DNA of 42,744 bases from an uncultured Agathobaculum sp. (GCF_944384735.1 NZ_CALWUN010000012.1:1-42744); one strand, 5' to 3'. Counted from the first letter of the stretch, positions 26,697 to 35,449 are shown. Made by a program: numbers and translations. Notes: a model not told the origin generated them from the letters alone.

Positions 26697-27296
26697 TCAG
26701 TCCTCCATTTTCAGCATTGCCGTATACCGGCGCAAACATTCGTCTATTTTTTCGTCCCCGAGCGCCGCAAACGGTACGATCGGCCGCGCGGGCGCGTCCC
26801 CGCCAAGACGTTTTTCAAACCAGCCGACATCGTGCCAGCGGCCGAACTTCCAGCCCGCGCCGTGCCACACGCCCGTCAGCGCAAAGCCGAGCGTTTCGTG
26901 CAGGCGGCGGCTGCCTTCGTTCGGCAGCGTGACGCAGCCGTACAAAATACGCATATTCTGCATGTCCAGCAGCTCGGTCAGGCACCGGTAGAGCGCCGTG
27001 CCCACGCCGCGCCCCTGCGCTGCGGGCGCGAGGTAGATGGACAGCTCACACGCCCAGTCGTACGCCGCTCGCGCGCGGATGCGGTGCGCGTAAGCGTAGC
27101 CGACCGGCTTGCCGTCCCGCGCGCACACGAGATACGGGAAATCCGGCAGCGTGTCCGCGATGCGTCCGGCAAACTCGTCCGCCGTCGGCACGTCATATTC
27201 AAACGTCACGACCGTATCCGTGATAAACGGCCGGTAAATGTCCAGCAGCGCGGCGGCATCCTGTACCCCCGCCCGCCGGATGGTAAATGGTTGCAT
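26697..27296 (-). CDS. GNAT acetyltransferase, phosphinothricin/MddA-like
   Basis: Protein of 199 residues. The N-terminal two thirds match the GNAT fold of the PAT group: IRRAGVQDAAALLDIYRPF at the start, acetyl-CoA loop QGRGVGTALY, and a later HETLGFALTGVWHGAGWKFG segment typical of phosphinothricin- or methionine-sulfoximine-like acetyltransferases. The ATG at 27296 has GGAGG 8 nt upstream. It sits between priA and def, where most relatives have nothing, preceded by 193 nt rich in hairpins, so it may be a later insertion. Substrate unknown. Confidence 0.88.
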   Translation of the reverse strand: MQPFTIRRAGVQDAAALLDIYRPFITDTVVTFEYDVPTADEFAGRIADTLPDFPYLVCARDGKPVGYAYAHRIRARAAYDWACELSIYLAPAAQGRGVGTALYRCLTELLDMQNMRILYGCVTLPNEGSRRLHETLGFALTGVWHGAGWKFGRWHDVGWFEKRLGGDAPARPIVPFAALGDEKIDECLRRYTAMLKMED

Positions 27297-27307
27297 ATCG
27301 TATCCTC

Positions 27308-27488
27308 CGCGCCGCAGGCGCGCATTTGATAGAACATAGCGGCACGCCGCTATGCTATCCAAAGTCAGGACATGCGCCTGACTTTGGATTCCCCCCCTCC
27401 TCGCCGCCTTGGGCGGCGTCCGGGGGTATCGGGAGCAGGTTTCTCAGGAACCTGTTTCCGTATATAGGGGGTATGGATACCCCCTATA
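27308..27488. repeat. Six consecutive inverted repeats between priA and the GNAT gene
   Basis: This 193-nt gap has no gene but six hairpins in a row: 27308-27322 (6 bp), 27335-27354 (8 bp), 27357-27389 (13 bp, perfect), 27402-27418 (7 bp), 27436-27454 (8 bp with one G-U) and 27463-27488 (12 bp, perfect, GG centre), the last beginning directly at the priA stop. On the minus strand, TTGGAT and TATGTT 18 bp apart form a weak promoter possibility for the GNAT gene. Confidence 0.75.
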
Positions 27489-27489
27489 C

Positions 27490-29943
27490 TCATAAATCGG
27501 GGTTTTCATCCGCAAATACCGTGATCCCGCGGTTTTTGCTGTCCAGCGCGAACTCGCGCAGCACGCCCGCAATCAGCGACCGCCAGCGCGCGGTATTGTG
27601 CGCGCGCATGGTCAGGTGGTAACGGTAGCGCCCCATGACCTTGACCATCTGCGCCGCCGCCGGGCCGAGCACGGGCACCTTGACATCCGCATACTGCCCT
27701 TCCATCAGGCTTTGCAGCCGGGTCTTGAGCGCGAGCAGGCTCGCGAGCACCTGCTGCTCGGTCTCGCCCACCGCGGTCAGCACGGTCAGGTCGCACACCG
27801 GCGGGCATTGCAGCGCCTGCCGCGTCTGCATCTCCCGCTCGTAGAACGCTTCGTAATCCTGCCGCGCGGCGGTCAGGATGACCGGGTGGGTCGGGCTGTA
27901 CGTCTGGATTATGGCTTTGCCCGTGTCGAACCGCCGCCCCGCGCGCCCGACCACCTGCGTGATGAGCGAAAAGGTGCGCTCACGCGCGCGGTAATCCTGC
28001 GCATACAGGCTTTGGTCGGCGTCGAGCACACCGACGAGCGTCACGTTCTCGAAATCCAGCCCCTTGGTCACCATCTGCGTGCCGACCAAAATGTCCGCGC
28101 CGCCCTTGGCGAACTGGGAGAACAGCTTTTCGTGCGCACCCTTGGTGGTCATGGTGTCTGCGTCCATGCGCAAAACGCGCGCCGCCGGGAACTTTTCGTG
28201 CAATTCCTGCTCGACCTTCTGCGTGCCGGGCGTTTCGGTAAATAGGCTCTGCCCGCCGCATTCCGGGCACGTCCCGGTGATCTTGACCGACGCGCCGCAG
28301 TAGTGGCACATCGCGCGGCCGGACGCGGAATGGTAGGTCATGCTGGTCGAACACGACGGGCACTGCGGCACCCAGCCGCACAGCGCGCAGCCGATCACAC
28401 GGCTGTTGCCGCGCCGGTTGAGGAACAAAATCGCCTGCTTGCCGCGGTTCAGCGTGTCGATCAGCTCGGCTTCGAGCTGCTGGCCGATCACGCCGCTGTG
28501 CCCCTCGCGCGCCTGCCCGCGCAGGTCAGCGACCTGCACCTCGGGCAGCGACGCGCCGAGAAAGCGCTCGGTCAGCGGGAACACCGGGTACCTGCCCTGC
28601 TTGGCGCCGTAATACGTCTCGACCGACGGGGTCGCCGAGCCGAGTACCAGCAGCGCGTTTTCGTGCGCCGCGCGGTATTTGGCCACGTCGCGCGCGTGGT
28701 AGCGCGGCGACTGCTCGGATTTATACGCGCCGTCCTGCTCCTCGTCGACGATCAGCACGCCGAGGTTCTGCACGGGCGCGAACACCGCCGAGCGCGTGCC
28801 GATGACGACGCGCGCGCGGCCGGATCTGATCTTTTTGAAGCTGTCGTACCGCTCGCCCGCGGACAGCGCCGAGTGCAGCACGGCAACCGTGTCGCCAAAG
28901 CGCGCGGCGAACTGCCGCAGCACTTGCGGCGTCAGGCCGATCTCGGGCACGAGCGCGATCGCGCCCCTGCCCTGCCCGAGCGCATGCGCGATCAGCTGCA
29001 AATACACCTGCGTTTTGCCGCTGCCGGTCACGCCGAACAGCAGCGCCGCGCGCGGCGCGCCCTCGTCCATCAGCGCGGCAAGGCCGTCGTACGCCTGCTG
29101 CTGCTGCGCGCTCAGCACGGGCGGCGGCGCGGGCGGCACATCAGAAAAGTCGGGCGAGCGCAGGCACTCCTGCTGCCGCGTGCGCAGCATGCCTTTTTTC
29201 ACCATGTCGCGCAGCGCAGCGTCCGACACGCCGGTCATGTACACCAGTTCTTTCTGGCTCATCCAGCCGCCGTCCGCCAGCACCGAGACCACGTCCATGC
29301 GCGCGGGGCTGCGGCGGCTGATGCGCGCCATCGCCTCGCCTGCCTCCATGTCGAGCGCGAGCATCTTCTCGGTCTTGTCGGACGACTTCTGCACAGTGTT
29401 GCTGTGGTAGGTCAGCACGCCCTCGCCCGCGAGGGCGTCGAGCACGCCCGTGACGCTCCGGCCGCCCAGCCGCTGCCGGATGTCGCTGACAGTCAGCGTC
29501 TGCCCCGGCTGGTCGAACAGCTGCATCACGCGCCCCGCGTCGCCCTCCCGCTGCCGCAGCGCGGCAAGGTCGGCGTCCGGCGCGAGGGTATAGGTTTCAT
29601 TCCGCGTAAACCACAGCCCGGCGGGCAGCAGCACACGCACGCAGTCGAAATAGGTGCAGTACAGCCGCTCGCGCATCCACGCGGCGAGTTTGAGCTGCTG
29701 CGCGGTCAGCACGGGCGCATCGTCCAGCACCTCGATGACCGGCTTGAGCTTCATCCCGCCCGCGTCCTCCCGGAATGCGAGCACCACGCCTTCCGCCCGT
29801 TTATTGCCAAAGCCGAACGGCACGAGGACACGGGTGCCGATCAGCACCTGTTCCCGCAGCTCGTCCGGCACACGGTAGGAGTACAGCTTGTCGATGGCAT
29901 AGGTCGCCGCGTCCACGGCGACCGCGCAGATCTGTTCCGTCAA
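27490..29943 (-). CDS. priA: Primosomal replication-restart helicase
   Basis: DEAD-like 3'-5' helicase of 817 residues that reloads the replisome at stalled forks. The N-terminal 3'-DNA-binding and winged-helix parts (about 1-290) are followed by Walker A GVTGSGKT and the Walker B variant DEEQ. Two zinc-binding Cys clusters (CALCGWVPQCPSC and CHYC with CPECGG) are inserted between the helicase lobes. Helicase motifs V/VI are in VVGRAGR. The start is TTG at 29943 with AGGAG 8 nt upstream. The 25-nt gap after coaBC suggests co-transcription. Confidence 0.96.
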   Translation of the reverse strand: MTEQICAVAVDAATYAIDKLYSYRVPDELREQVLIGTRVLVPFGFGNKRAEGVVLAFREDAGGMKLKPVIEVLDDAPVLTAQQLKLAAWMRERLYCTYFDCVRVLLPAGLWFTRNETYTLAPDADLAALRQREGDAGRVMQLFDQPGQTLTVSDIRQRLGGRSVTGVLDALAGEGVLTYHSNTVQKSSDKTEKMLALDMEAGEAMARISRRSPARMDVVSVLADGGWMSQKELVYMTGVSDAALRDMVKKGMLRTRQQECLRSPDFSDVPPAPPPVLSAQQQQAYDGLAALMDEGAPRAALLFGVTGSGKTQVYLQLIAHALGQGRGAIALVPEIGLTPQVLRQFAARFGDTVAVLHSALSAGERYDSFKKIRSGRARVVIGTRSAVFAPVQNLGVLIVDEEQDGAYKSEQSPRYHARDVAKYRAAHENALLVLGSATPSVETYYGAKQGRYPVFPLTERFLGASLPEVQVADLRGQAREGHSGVIGQQLEAELIDTLNRGKQAILFLNRRGNSRVIGCALCGWVPQCPSCSTSMTYHSASGRAMCHYCGASVKITGTCPECGGQSLFTETPGTQKVEQELHEKFPAARVLRMDADTMTTKGAHEKLFSQFAKGGADILVGTQMVTKGLDFENVTLVGVLDADQSLYAQDYRARERTFSLITQVVGRAGRRFDTGKAIIQTYSPTHPVILTAARQDYEAFYEREMQTRQALQCPPVCDLTVLTAVGETEQQVLASLLALKTRLQSLMEGQYADVKVPVLGPAAAQMVKVMGRYRYHLTMRAHNTARWRSLIAGVLREFALDSKNRGITVFADENPDL

Positions 29944-29968
29944 CCGCTATACTCCTTTCTACTCTGGT

Positions 29969-31168
29969 TTAGTTTGCCCGCAGCGCCAGCAGACGGTCGA
30001 AGATGATATCGGCCACGTCCTCCTTGGGGCAGAGCGGCGGCGTCTCGCGCGAGCCGTCCGCAAAAAGCAGCGTGACCGCGTTGGTGTCGGTGCCAAAGCC
30101 CGCGCCCTTGTCGCGCAGCGAGTTCGCCACCAGCATATCGCAGTGCTTGCGGCGCAGCTTGTCGGCGGCGTTCTCGATGAGGTTCTGCGTCTCCATCGCA
30201 AAGCCGCACAGCAGCTGCCCCGGGCGCTTGTTCCTGCCCAGTTCAGCCAGAATATCCGGGTTGCGGGTCAGGGCGACGGTCAGTTCGTCGTCGCTTTTCT
30301 TCATCTTTTCGTCCGCCGTCTGCGCGGGACGGTAGTCGCCCACCGCGGCGGCCTTGACGATGATGTCCTGCGCATCCGCGCGGGACAGTACCGCGTCATA
30401 CATGTCGCGCGCCGAGGTGATATCCACGCGCGTGACGCCATAGGGCGTTTGCAGCGCGGTCGGACCGGAGACCAGCGTCACCTGCGCGCCGCGCATGGCC
30501 GCGCGGGCGGCGAGGGCATAGCCCATCTTGCCCGACGAATGGTTGGACAGAAAGCGCACCGGGTCGAGCGCCTCCTGCGTCGGCCCGGCGGTGACCAGCA
30601 CGCGCAGGCCTTGCAAATCCTGCTTTGTCACCGCCCGCTCGATGCCGTGCAGCAGCGTCGGCGTGTCCGGCAGCTTGCCGCGGCCGGTGTCGCCGCAGGC
30701 GAGGTGCCCGGCGGCGGGCTCGATGATATGGAAGCCCCGCGCGCGCAACGTGTCAAGGTTTTGCTGTGTGACCGGATTGTCGTACATCCCGGTGTTCATC
30801 GCGGGCGCGACAACGACCGGCGCGCGGGTCGCCAGCAGCGTCGTCGACACCATGTCGTCCGCGATGCCGTGCGCGGCCTTGGCGATGATATTGGCCGTCG
30901 CGGGCGCGATGACGAACACGTCCGCGGCCTTGGCCAGCGAAATATGCTCGACCTCCCACGCGAAATTGCGGTCGAACGTGTCCACGACCGTGCGGTTGCC
31001 CGACAGCGTTTCAAACGTGATGGGCGCAATAAACTGCGTGGCCGATTCGGTCATCAGCACGCGCACATCCGCCCCGGCCTGCCGCAGCTTGCTGGTCAGG
31101 TCGGCGGCTTTATAGGCCGCGATGCCGCCCGTTACACACAGCACCACGGTTTTCCCGGCCAGACGCAT
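29969..31168 (-). CDS. coaBC: Bifunctional phosphopantothenoylcysteine synthetase/decarboxylase
   Basis: Protein of 399 residues for two steps of coenzyme A synthesis. The N-terminal FMN-dependent decarboxylase (CoaC) has H75 (VEHISLA), PAMNTGMY with N125, and the reductive C158 in LACGDTGRG. The C-terminal CTP-dependent synthetase (CoaB) has the dimer/substrate segment DPVRFLSNHSSGKMG and the KKSDDE loop. It lies 3 nt after rpoZ in the conserved gmk-rpoZ-coaBC-priA order. Confidence 0.96.
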   Translation of the reverse strand: MRLAGKTVVLCVTGGIAAYKAADLTSKLRQAGADVRVLMTESATQFIAPITFETLSGNRTVVDTFDRNFAWEVEHISLAKAADVFVIAPATANIIAKAAHGIADDMVSTTLLATRAPVVVAPAMNTGMYDNPVTQQNLDTLRARGFHIIEPAAGHLACGDTGRGKLPDTPTLLHGIERAVTKQDLQGLRVLVTAGPTQEALDPVRFLSNHSSGKMGYALAARAAMRGAQVTLVSGPTALQTPYGVTRVDITSARDMYDAVLSRADAQDIIVKAAAVGDYRPAQTADEKMKKSDDELTVALTRNPDILAELGRNKRPGQLLCGFAMETQNLIENAADKLRRKHCDMLVANSLRDKGAGFGTDTNAVTLLFADGSRETPPLCPKEDVADIIFDRLLALRAN

Positions 31169-31171
31169 GGC

Positions 31172-31561
31172 TCAGCGGTCCTCCTCGGGCACGTCGCCGT
31201 CGTCCAACTCGTGGTCGCTGAATTCGTCGAGGCGGTGCATCTCGCCCTCGTCCTCAGTTTCCTCCTCATCGGACGCCGCTTCGTCCTCGTCGTCCATGAC
31301 GACCGAGTCGTCCACATCGACCATCGCGGCCGCGATCGGGTTGTTCGGCACGATCATCGGCTCGGTGCGCGGGCCGGGGCGGTACACGACCGAGCCGGCC
31401 GCGATCTCGTCGAGCGCCAGCTTGACCGCCTTATCAGGCAGCTGCTCACCGCTCTCCTCGGCCTGGTCCGCGATGTCGCGGGCGCGCTGCGCGGCCAGAT
31501 TGACCAGCAGATAGCGGTTGCCCACACGTTTCATCAGTTCCTGCATCGAAGGTTTCAGCAT
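31172..31561 (-). CDS. rpoZ: RNA polymerase omega subunit with acidic tail
   Basis: Protein of 129 residues. The first 60 are a typical omega core (MLKPSMQELMKRVGNRYLL, then RARDI and KAVKLALDEIAAG) that helps RNA polymerase assembly. The last 50 or so are very rich in Asp and Glu, making the protein roughly twice the size of minimal Firmicute omega proteins. AAGGAG precedes the ATG. It lies between gmk (59-nt gap, no gene) and coaBC. Confidence 0.92.
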   Translation of the reverse strand: MLKPSMQELMKRVGNRYLLVNLAAQRARDIADQAEESGEQLPDKAVKLALDEIAAGSVVYRPGPRTEPMIVPNNPIAAAMVDVDDSVVMDDEDEAASDEEETEDEGEMHRLDEFSDHELDDGDVPEEDR

Positions 31562-31620
31562 AGCTTTCTATTCTCCTTATTGACTCTTTGTTTGTGAATG
31601 GTATGCAGCGCGGGCGCCCC

Positions 31621-32184
31621 TCATGCCCCGCGGTGCGCGACGAAAATGCCTTTCAGCTCGTCGATCGCGCGGTCGATCTCATCGTTGACGACGACATGGT
31701 CGAACGCGTCCTGATGCTTGAGCTCCTCTCTGGCCGTCTCCAGCCGCTTGAGCACCTTGTCCTCGTCCTCGGTGCCGCGCCCGCGCAGGCGGGCGGCCAG
31801 CTCCTCAAAGGACGGCGGCGCGATGAACACCATCACCGCGTCCGGGCGCTTTTGGTGCACCTGCATCGCACCCTGCACCTCGATCTCGAGCACAACGTCG
31901 TAACCCTCGGCCAGCTTGGCATTGACCGGCGCTTCGAGCGTCCCGTAGTAGTTGTCGACATAGCAGGCGTGCTCCAGAAAGGCGTTCTGCGCGATCTTGC
32001 GCTCAAACTCCTCCCTTGTCAGGAAGTAATACTGCACGCCGTTTGTCTCCCCCGGACGGGGCGCGCGTGTGGTGGCCGAAATCGAATAGAACAGCCGCTC
32101 ATCCTGTTCCCGCAGGCGGGAGAGCAGCGTGCCTTTGCCCGCGCCGGACGGGCCGGTGAATACATACAGGTTGCCTTTACGCAT
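31621..32184 (-). CDS. gmk: Guanylate kinase
   Basis: Protein of 187 residues that phosphorylates GMP to GDP. The P-loop is G11-PSGAGKGT, followed by the GMP-binding [12 protein letters not shown] and the segment [11 protein letters not shown]. The length is normal. Its start overlaps the remA stop by 8 nt. GMP kinase also supports (p)ppGpp homeostasis in Firmicutes. Confidence 0.97.
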   Translation of the reverse strand: MRKGNLYVFTGPSGAGKGTLLSRLREQDERLFYSISATTRAPRPGETNGVQYYFLTREEFERKIAQNAFLEHACYVDNYYGTLEAPVNAKLAEGYDVVLEIEVQGAMQVHQKRPDAVMVFIAPPSFEELAARLRGRGTEDEDKVLKRLETAREELKHQDAFDHVVVNDEIDRAIDELKGIFVAHRGA

Positions 32185-32440
32185 CGTCTTTTACCCCTTC
32201 CTCGCTGTCGCCGACAAAGCGGGCCGCGACCGTTTCCGGCTGCAGCGCGCTGAGCACGACATGCCCGCTGTCCATAATCAGCACGGCGCGGGTACGCCGG
32301 CCATAGGAGCCGTCGATCACCATACCGCGGTCGCGCGCCTCCTGCACGGTGCGCTTGACCGGCGCAGATTCCGGACTGACAATTGCGATCAGCCGGGACG
32401 AGGCCACCATGTTGCCGAACCCGATGTTGATGAGTTTCAC
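32177..32440 (-). CDS. remA: RemA-family regulator (DUF370)
   Basis: Small protein of 87 residues. The conserved start is [23 protein letters not shown], in which the Arg of SSRLIAI is the DNA-contact residue known from B. subtilis RemA; the [19 protein letters not shown] segment is also conserved. In B. subtilis RemA forms ring oligomers and activates matrix and osmoprotection genes. Its place between yicC and gmk is conserved across Firmicutes. Targets in this organism are unknown. Confidence 0.95.
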   Translation of the reverse strand: MKLINIGFGNMVASSRLIAIVSPESAPVKRTVQEARDRGMVIDGSYGRRTRAVLIMDSGHVVLSALQPETVAARFVGDSEEGVKDDA

Positions 32441-32471
32441 CGCATCGTCCCCCTCCGCGTGTTACTTCACG

Positions 32472-33347
32472 TCATTCGATGTTCTGGATCTGCTCGCGGA
32501 TCTTTTCGATCTCGCCCTTGATGTCTACCACAATGCGCGCGAGCGCCACATCGTTTGCCTTGGAGCCGATCGTGTTGGCCTCGCGGTTCATCTCCTGCAC
32601 CAAAAAATCCAGCTTGCGGCCGACCGGCTGCGTCTCCCGCAGCATGCCGTCCATCTGGTGCAGGTGGCTGCGCAGGCGCACGGTCTCCTCGTCGACCGCG
32701 GTCTTGTCCGCATAGATCGCGGCCTCGGTCAGGATGCGCGTCTCGTCGATGCTGGTGTCGGCCAGCACCTCCTGCATGCGCGCAAGCAGCTTTTCGCGGT
32801 ACTCCTTGACCCGCTCGGGCGAGCGCGTCTCGACCTCGCCCACCATGCGCCCGATCGCGGCGCAGCGGCCGCGCACATCCTCGGCCAGCTTTTCGCCCTC
32901 GCGCTCGCGCATCTGGTCAAAGCCGTCGCACGCCTTGTCGAACACGGCGAGCACGTCGCGCGTCATGGCCTCGGCGTCCTGCTCGATGCGCTCCGAGCCG
33001 AGCACGTCGGGCAGCTTGGCCAGCGCCATGACGGTCACGTCGTCGCGCAGGCCGTAGGTCTCACTCAGCTCGTGCAGCGCGTCCAGATAACGCTTGGCCA
33101 GCTGGTGGTTGACCGTGACGGCAACGTCGCCGCCCTCTTCGATCTCCACACCGACAAAAATCTCCACCTTGCCGCGCGCAATGTGGGCGGCGGCGGCCTT
33201 TTTGACCGCGTCGTCCAGAAAGCCGTACTGCCGCGGCGCCTTGACCGTGCAGTCCAGATAGCGGTGGTTGACGGCGCGCAGCTCGACCGTGATCGTCCTG
33301 CCGTCCCGCTCCTCCTTGGCGCGGCCGTAGCCGGTCATACTTTTCAT
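32472..33347 (-). CDS. yicC: YicC-family endoribonuclease
   Basis: Protein of 291 residues. The N-terminal signature MKSMTGYGRA, then ELRAVNHRYLD, and a C-terminal DUF1732 region ending KLDFLVQEMNREANTIGSK and IKGEIEKIREQIQNIE are all typical. YicC proteins form hexameric barrels that cut RNA. The ATG at 33347 is preferred because it gives the conserved N terminus; GGGG lies 10 nt upstream, and a TTG eight codons further up is an alternative. The gap to remA is 31 nt. Confidence 0.95.
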   Translation of the reverse strand: MKSMTGYGRAKEERDGRTITVELRAVNHRYLDCTVKAPRQYGFLDDAVKKAAAAHIARGKVEIFVGVEIEEGGDVAVTVNHQLAKRYLDALHELSETYGLRDDVTVMALAKLPDVLGSERIEQDAEAMTRDVLAVFDKACDGFDQMREREGEKLAEDVRGRCAAIGRMVGEVETRSPERVKEYREKLLARMQEVLADTSIDETRILTEAAIYADKTAVDEETVRLRSHLHQMDGMLRETQPVGRKLDFLVQEMNREANTIGSKANDVALARIVVDIKGEIEKIREQIQNIE

Positions 33348-33367
33348 GTTGTTCGATCCCCTTTTGC

Positions 33368-33874
33368 TCAATCAGGCGGCAGGCTTGCGCGCAGCAGCGC
33401 GATCAGCCGTGACAGCGCCACGTCATAGATGATAAATGCAATATCGGCGGCGGCCCACACCGCCACAACCCGGAACAGGCCGGTGATGGCCAGCTGCGGG
33501 AAAAACACCCATATCGCCAGCACGCCGAACACAACCAGCACAATGTTAAAATACGCCAGCTTGACGCCCAGCTGCAGCCGAAGCGGCACGCGCCCCTCGA
33601 CCAGGTACTTGATGATCGGATACAGGCCGCAGAACAGCACATAGGCCACGGCCACCACCTTGCGCGGCACCAGCAGCGCGGACAGCACGGACACCGTTAC
33701 ATACAGCATCACGGCCGTGCGCAGCCGCGCGCGCCGCAAAAGCGGCACCGCCGAGGTCACGCCTGCGGCCACACAGGCCGCAACACCCACATAGGTCGCC
33801 GTGCCGCCCACATACAGCAGCGCCACGGCAGCCGCGGCCAGCAGGCCGCCGCGCGCAATCTCCCTCGCGCCCAT
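33368..33874 (-). CDS. Small polytopic membrane protein, unknown
   Basis: Protein of 168 residues with about five hydrophobic helices (about 9-25, 28-44, 53-70, 73-91, 105-150) and few charged residues. I do not recognise the family. It starts 1 nt after the J-domain gene stop and ends 20 nt before yicC, so it is co-transcribed with both. No signal peptide or catalytic motif is visible. Confidence 0.8.
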   Translation of the reverse strand: MGAREIARGGLLAAAAVALLYVGGTATYVGVAACVAAGVTSAVPLLRRARLRTAVMLYVTVSVLSALLVPRKVVAVAYVLFCGLYPIIKYLVEGRVPLRLQLGVKLAYFNIVLVVFGVLAIWVFFPQLAITGLFRVVAVWAAADIAFIIYDVALSRLIALLRASLPPD

Positions 33875-33875
33875 G

Positions 33876-34499
33876 TCAGCAGCCCGCGTTGCAGCACGCG
33901 TTCAGGCAGCAGTTGCAGATGGCCAGCTGCACGCACAGGTCGCACAGGCTTGCCTCCTGCATCGGCCGGTAGCCGCCGTAGCCGCCCGACATATTCAGAT
34001 TATTGAGCGCCGTGCGGTACTCCATGTTGGACGGGTCCATCTGGCAGGCCTGCGTGTAGGCGCGCGCGGCCTCGTCATACCAGCCCTTGCGGTAGTACAC
34101 CGTGCCCATCAGGAAAAACCACTCGGCGTCACGGCCGTTTGCGCGCTGCAAAAGCTGCTCGGCCATGCCGAGGTTGCCCTGGTTGATCGCCTGCCGCACC
34201 TGGCTGTACAGCGTCGCGTTCGGCCCGCTGTACGCGCGCTGCTGCTGGCTGCCGCCATACTGCCCGCCGCCGGACTGCTGCCCGCCGCCGGACGCACCCG
34301 CGCCCGACTTGCCCGCGCGCTCGTTCATGATCATGTCGTAGGCCTCGTTGATCTCCTTCATGCGGGCCTCGGCCAGATCGGCCAGCGGGTTATTGATATA
34401 GTTGTCCGGATGATACTTGCGCGCCAGTTCGCGGTAAGCGCGTTTGACATCGTCGTCGCTCGTCTGCGGCGTGACGCCGAGCACCTTATAGGGATCCAT
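33876..34499 (-). CDS. J-domain protein with tetratricopeptide segment and Cys-rich tail
   Basis: Protein of 207 residues. The J domain (about 1-62) has the HPD triad at 30-32, so it should stimulate an Hsp70. A Gly/Ser/Gln linker (about 64-92) follows. A helical pair resembling a tetratricopeptide repeat is at about 98-160 (WFFLMGTVYYRKGWYDEAARAYTQACQ...). The last 25 residues hold eight cysteines, including CDLC, two adjacent CC pairs and a terminal Cys. This suggests a metal- or cluster-binding tail rather than the DnaJ zinc domain, which is absent. It overlaps the DUF5685 gene by 14 nt, suggesting a shared task. Confidence 0.88.
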   Translation of the reverse strand: MDPYKVLGVTPQTSDDDVKRAYRELARKYHPDNYINNPLADLAEARMKEINEAYDMIMNERAGKSGAGASGGGQQSGGGQYGGSQQQRAYSGPNATLYSQVRQAINQGNLGMAEQLLQRANGRDAEWFFLMGTVYYRKGWYDEAARAYTQACQMDPSNMEYRTALNNLNMSGGYGGYRPMQEASLCDLCVQLAICNCCLNACCNAGC

Positions 34500-35370
34500 G
34501 CTTGCCCCTTCCTCCGTTCGTTTGGTACGTCCCGTCCAGCACCTGTTTCGTCACCAGCGGCATACCGAGAAAAATGATATTGCGGACCAGCTCCGCATCC
34601 CGGCCGAAGTCCAGCAGGTCATACGCCATGCAGATATCGGCCAGCGACCGTTCGAGCGTGCGCTCGAGCGGTTCTCTGATCTCTGTCAGGTCGGGCGTGC
34701 GCAGCCCATAGCGCAGCACGACCGGGTTATAGCTGCCCTGTCCCAAGTCCTCCGCCACGTCCTGCGCGGCGTCGAGCAGGTAGACCCACCGGCCGACATG
34801 ATAAAACATCTGCCGTAGCACGCGCTCACGGTCGTCCCCCGTGCGGGGGACAACGGCGGCGGTCATGCGGGCGGACGCGTCGGCCGCGCGGTCCATCGAA
34901 TCGCAGCGTTCCCGCTCGAGCGCCCGCAGGTCGTCCAGCGCCGCGACGACCTCACGGTCGGCTTCGGGCAGGCGTTCGCGGGCGCGCCGGTAACCCCGCC
35001 GCCCCAGACGGCACAGCAGCCACGCCAGCGCGCGCTTTGCGCCTTTTTCGTCCGCGAGGCTGTCGCGGAATTTATGGTAGGTCAGCAGTACGCTCACGTC
35101 GGCGGCGCGCTCGAGCGCCCCGTCTGGCGCGGCGCACGGCCGCGGGATAAGGGGGTGCGCGTCGCACCGCCTGCGGCAGGGCGGCGCGGTGTCCGCCCGG
35201 TCGCCGCCGGTCACGAGTGCGTAGAACGTCATGTCATAGCTCAAAAACAGCGTGTAAAACCGGCCGTAGCGCGCGCGGATGGCATGGCACAGCCCGCAGT
35301 ACACCTGCTGGAACCGGTCGGCCTCCCGGACCCGCAGCTCGCTTTTCATCGGCCGGATAAAGCCAAACAT
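34486..35370 (-). CDS. DUF5685 protein
   Basis: Protein of 294 residues, mostly alpha-helical, starting MFGFIRPMKSELRVRE as family members do. Conserved-looking Cys sites are C25xxC28 (YCGLC), C65xxxC69 with H72, and C79, which together could bind a metal. A later acidic segment (about 197-205, LLDAAQDVAEDLGQGSYNP) is reminiscent of the Asp-rich helix of trans-prenyltransferase folds, but this is only a visual likeness. It is the first gene after a probable promoter and is coupled to the J-domain gene. No function is known to me. Confidence 0.85.
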   Translation of the reverse strand: MFGFIRPMKSELRVREADRFQQVYCGLCHAIRARYGRFYTLFLSYDMTFYALVTGGDRADTAPPCRRRCDAHPLIPRPCAAPDGALERAADVSVLLTYHKFRDSLADEKGAKRALAWLLCRLGRRGYRRARERLPEADREVVAALDDLRALERERCDSMDRAADASARMTAAVVPRTGDDRERVLRQMFYHVGRWVYLLDAAQDVAEDLGQGSYNPVVLRYGLRTPDLTEIREPLERTLERSLADICMAYDLLDFGRDAELVRNIIFLGMPLVTKQVLDGTYQTNGGRGKHGSL

Positions 35371-35420
35371 CGTGCAACCCTTTCCCGCCGTGCGGGCGCA
35401 CGGCCTTGCGTATTCAATCT

Positions 35421-35449
35421 ATTTTACCGAACTTTTGCCGATCGCACAA
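35421..35449 (-). promoter_or_regulatory. Probable promoter before the DUF5685 gene
   Basis: Minus strand: TTGTGC (35444-35449), 17-bp spacer, TAAAAT (35421-35426), 51 nt before the ATG. The -35 matches consensus at three of six positions. It could start the long cluster that runs to thiN. A G+C-rich inverted repeat lies between it and the gene. The remaining A/T-rich stretch up to 35488 holds no clear hairpin. Confidence 0.6.
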
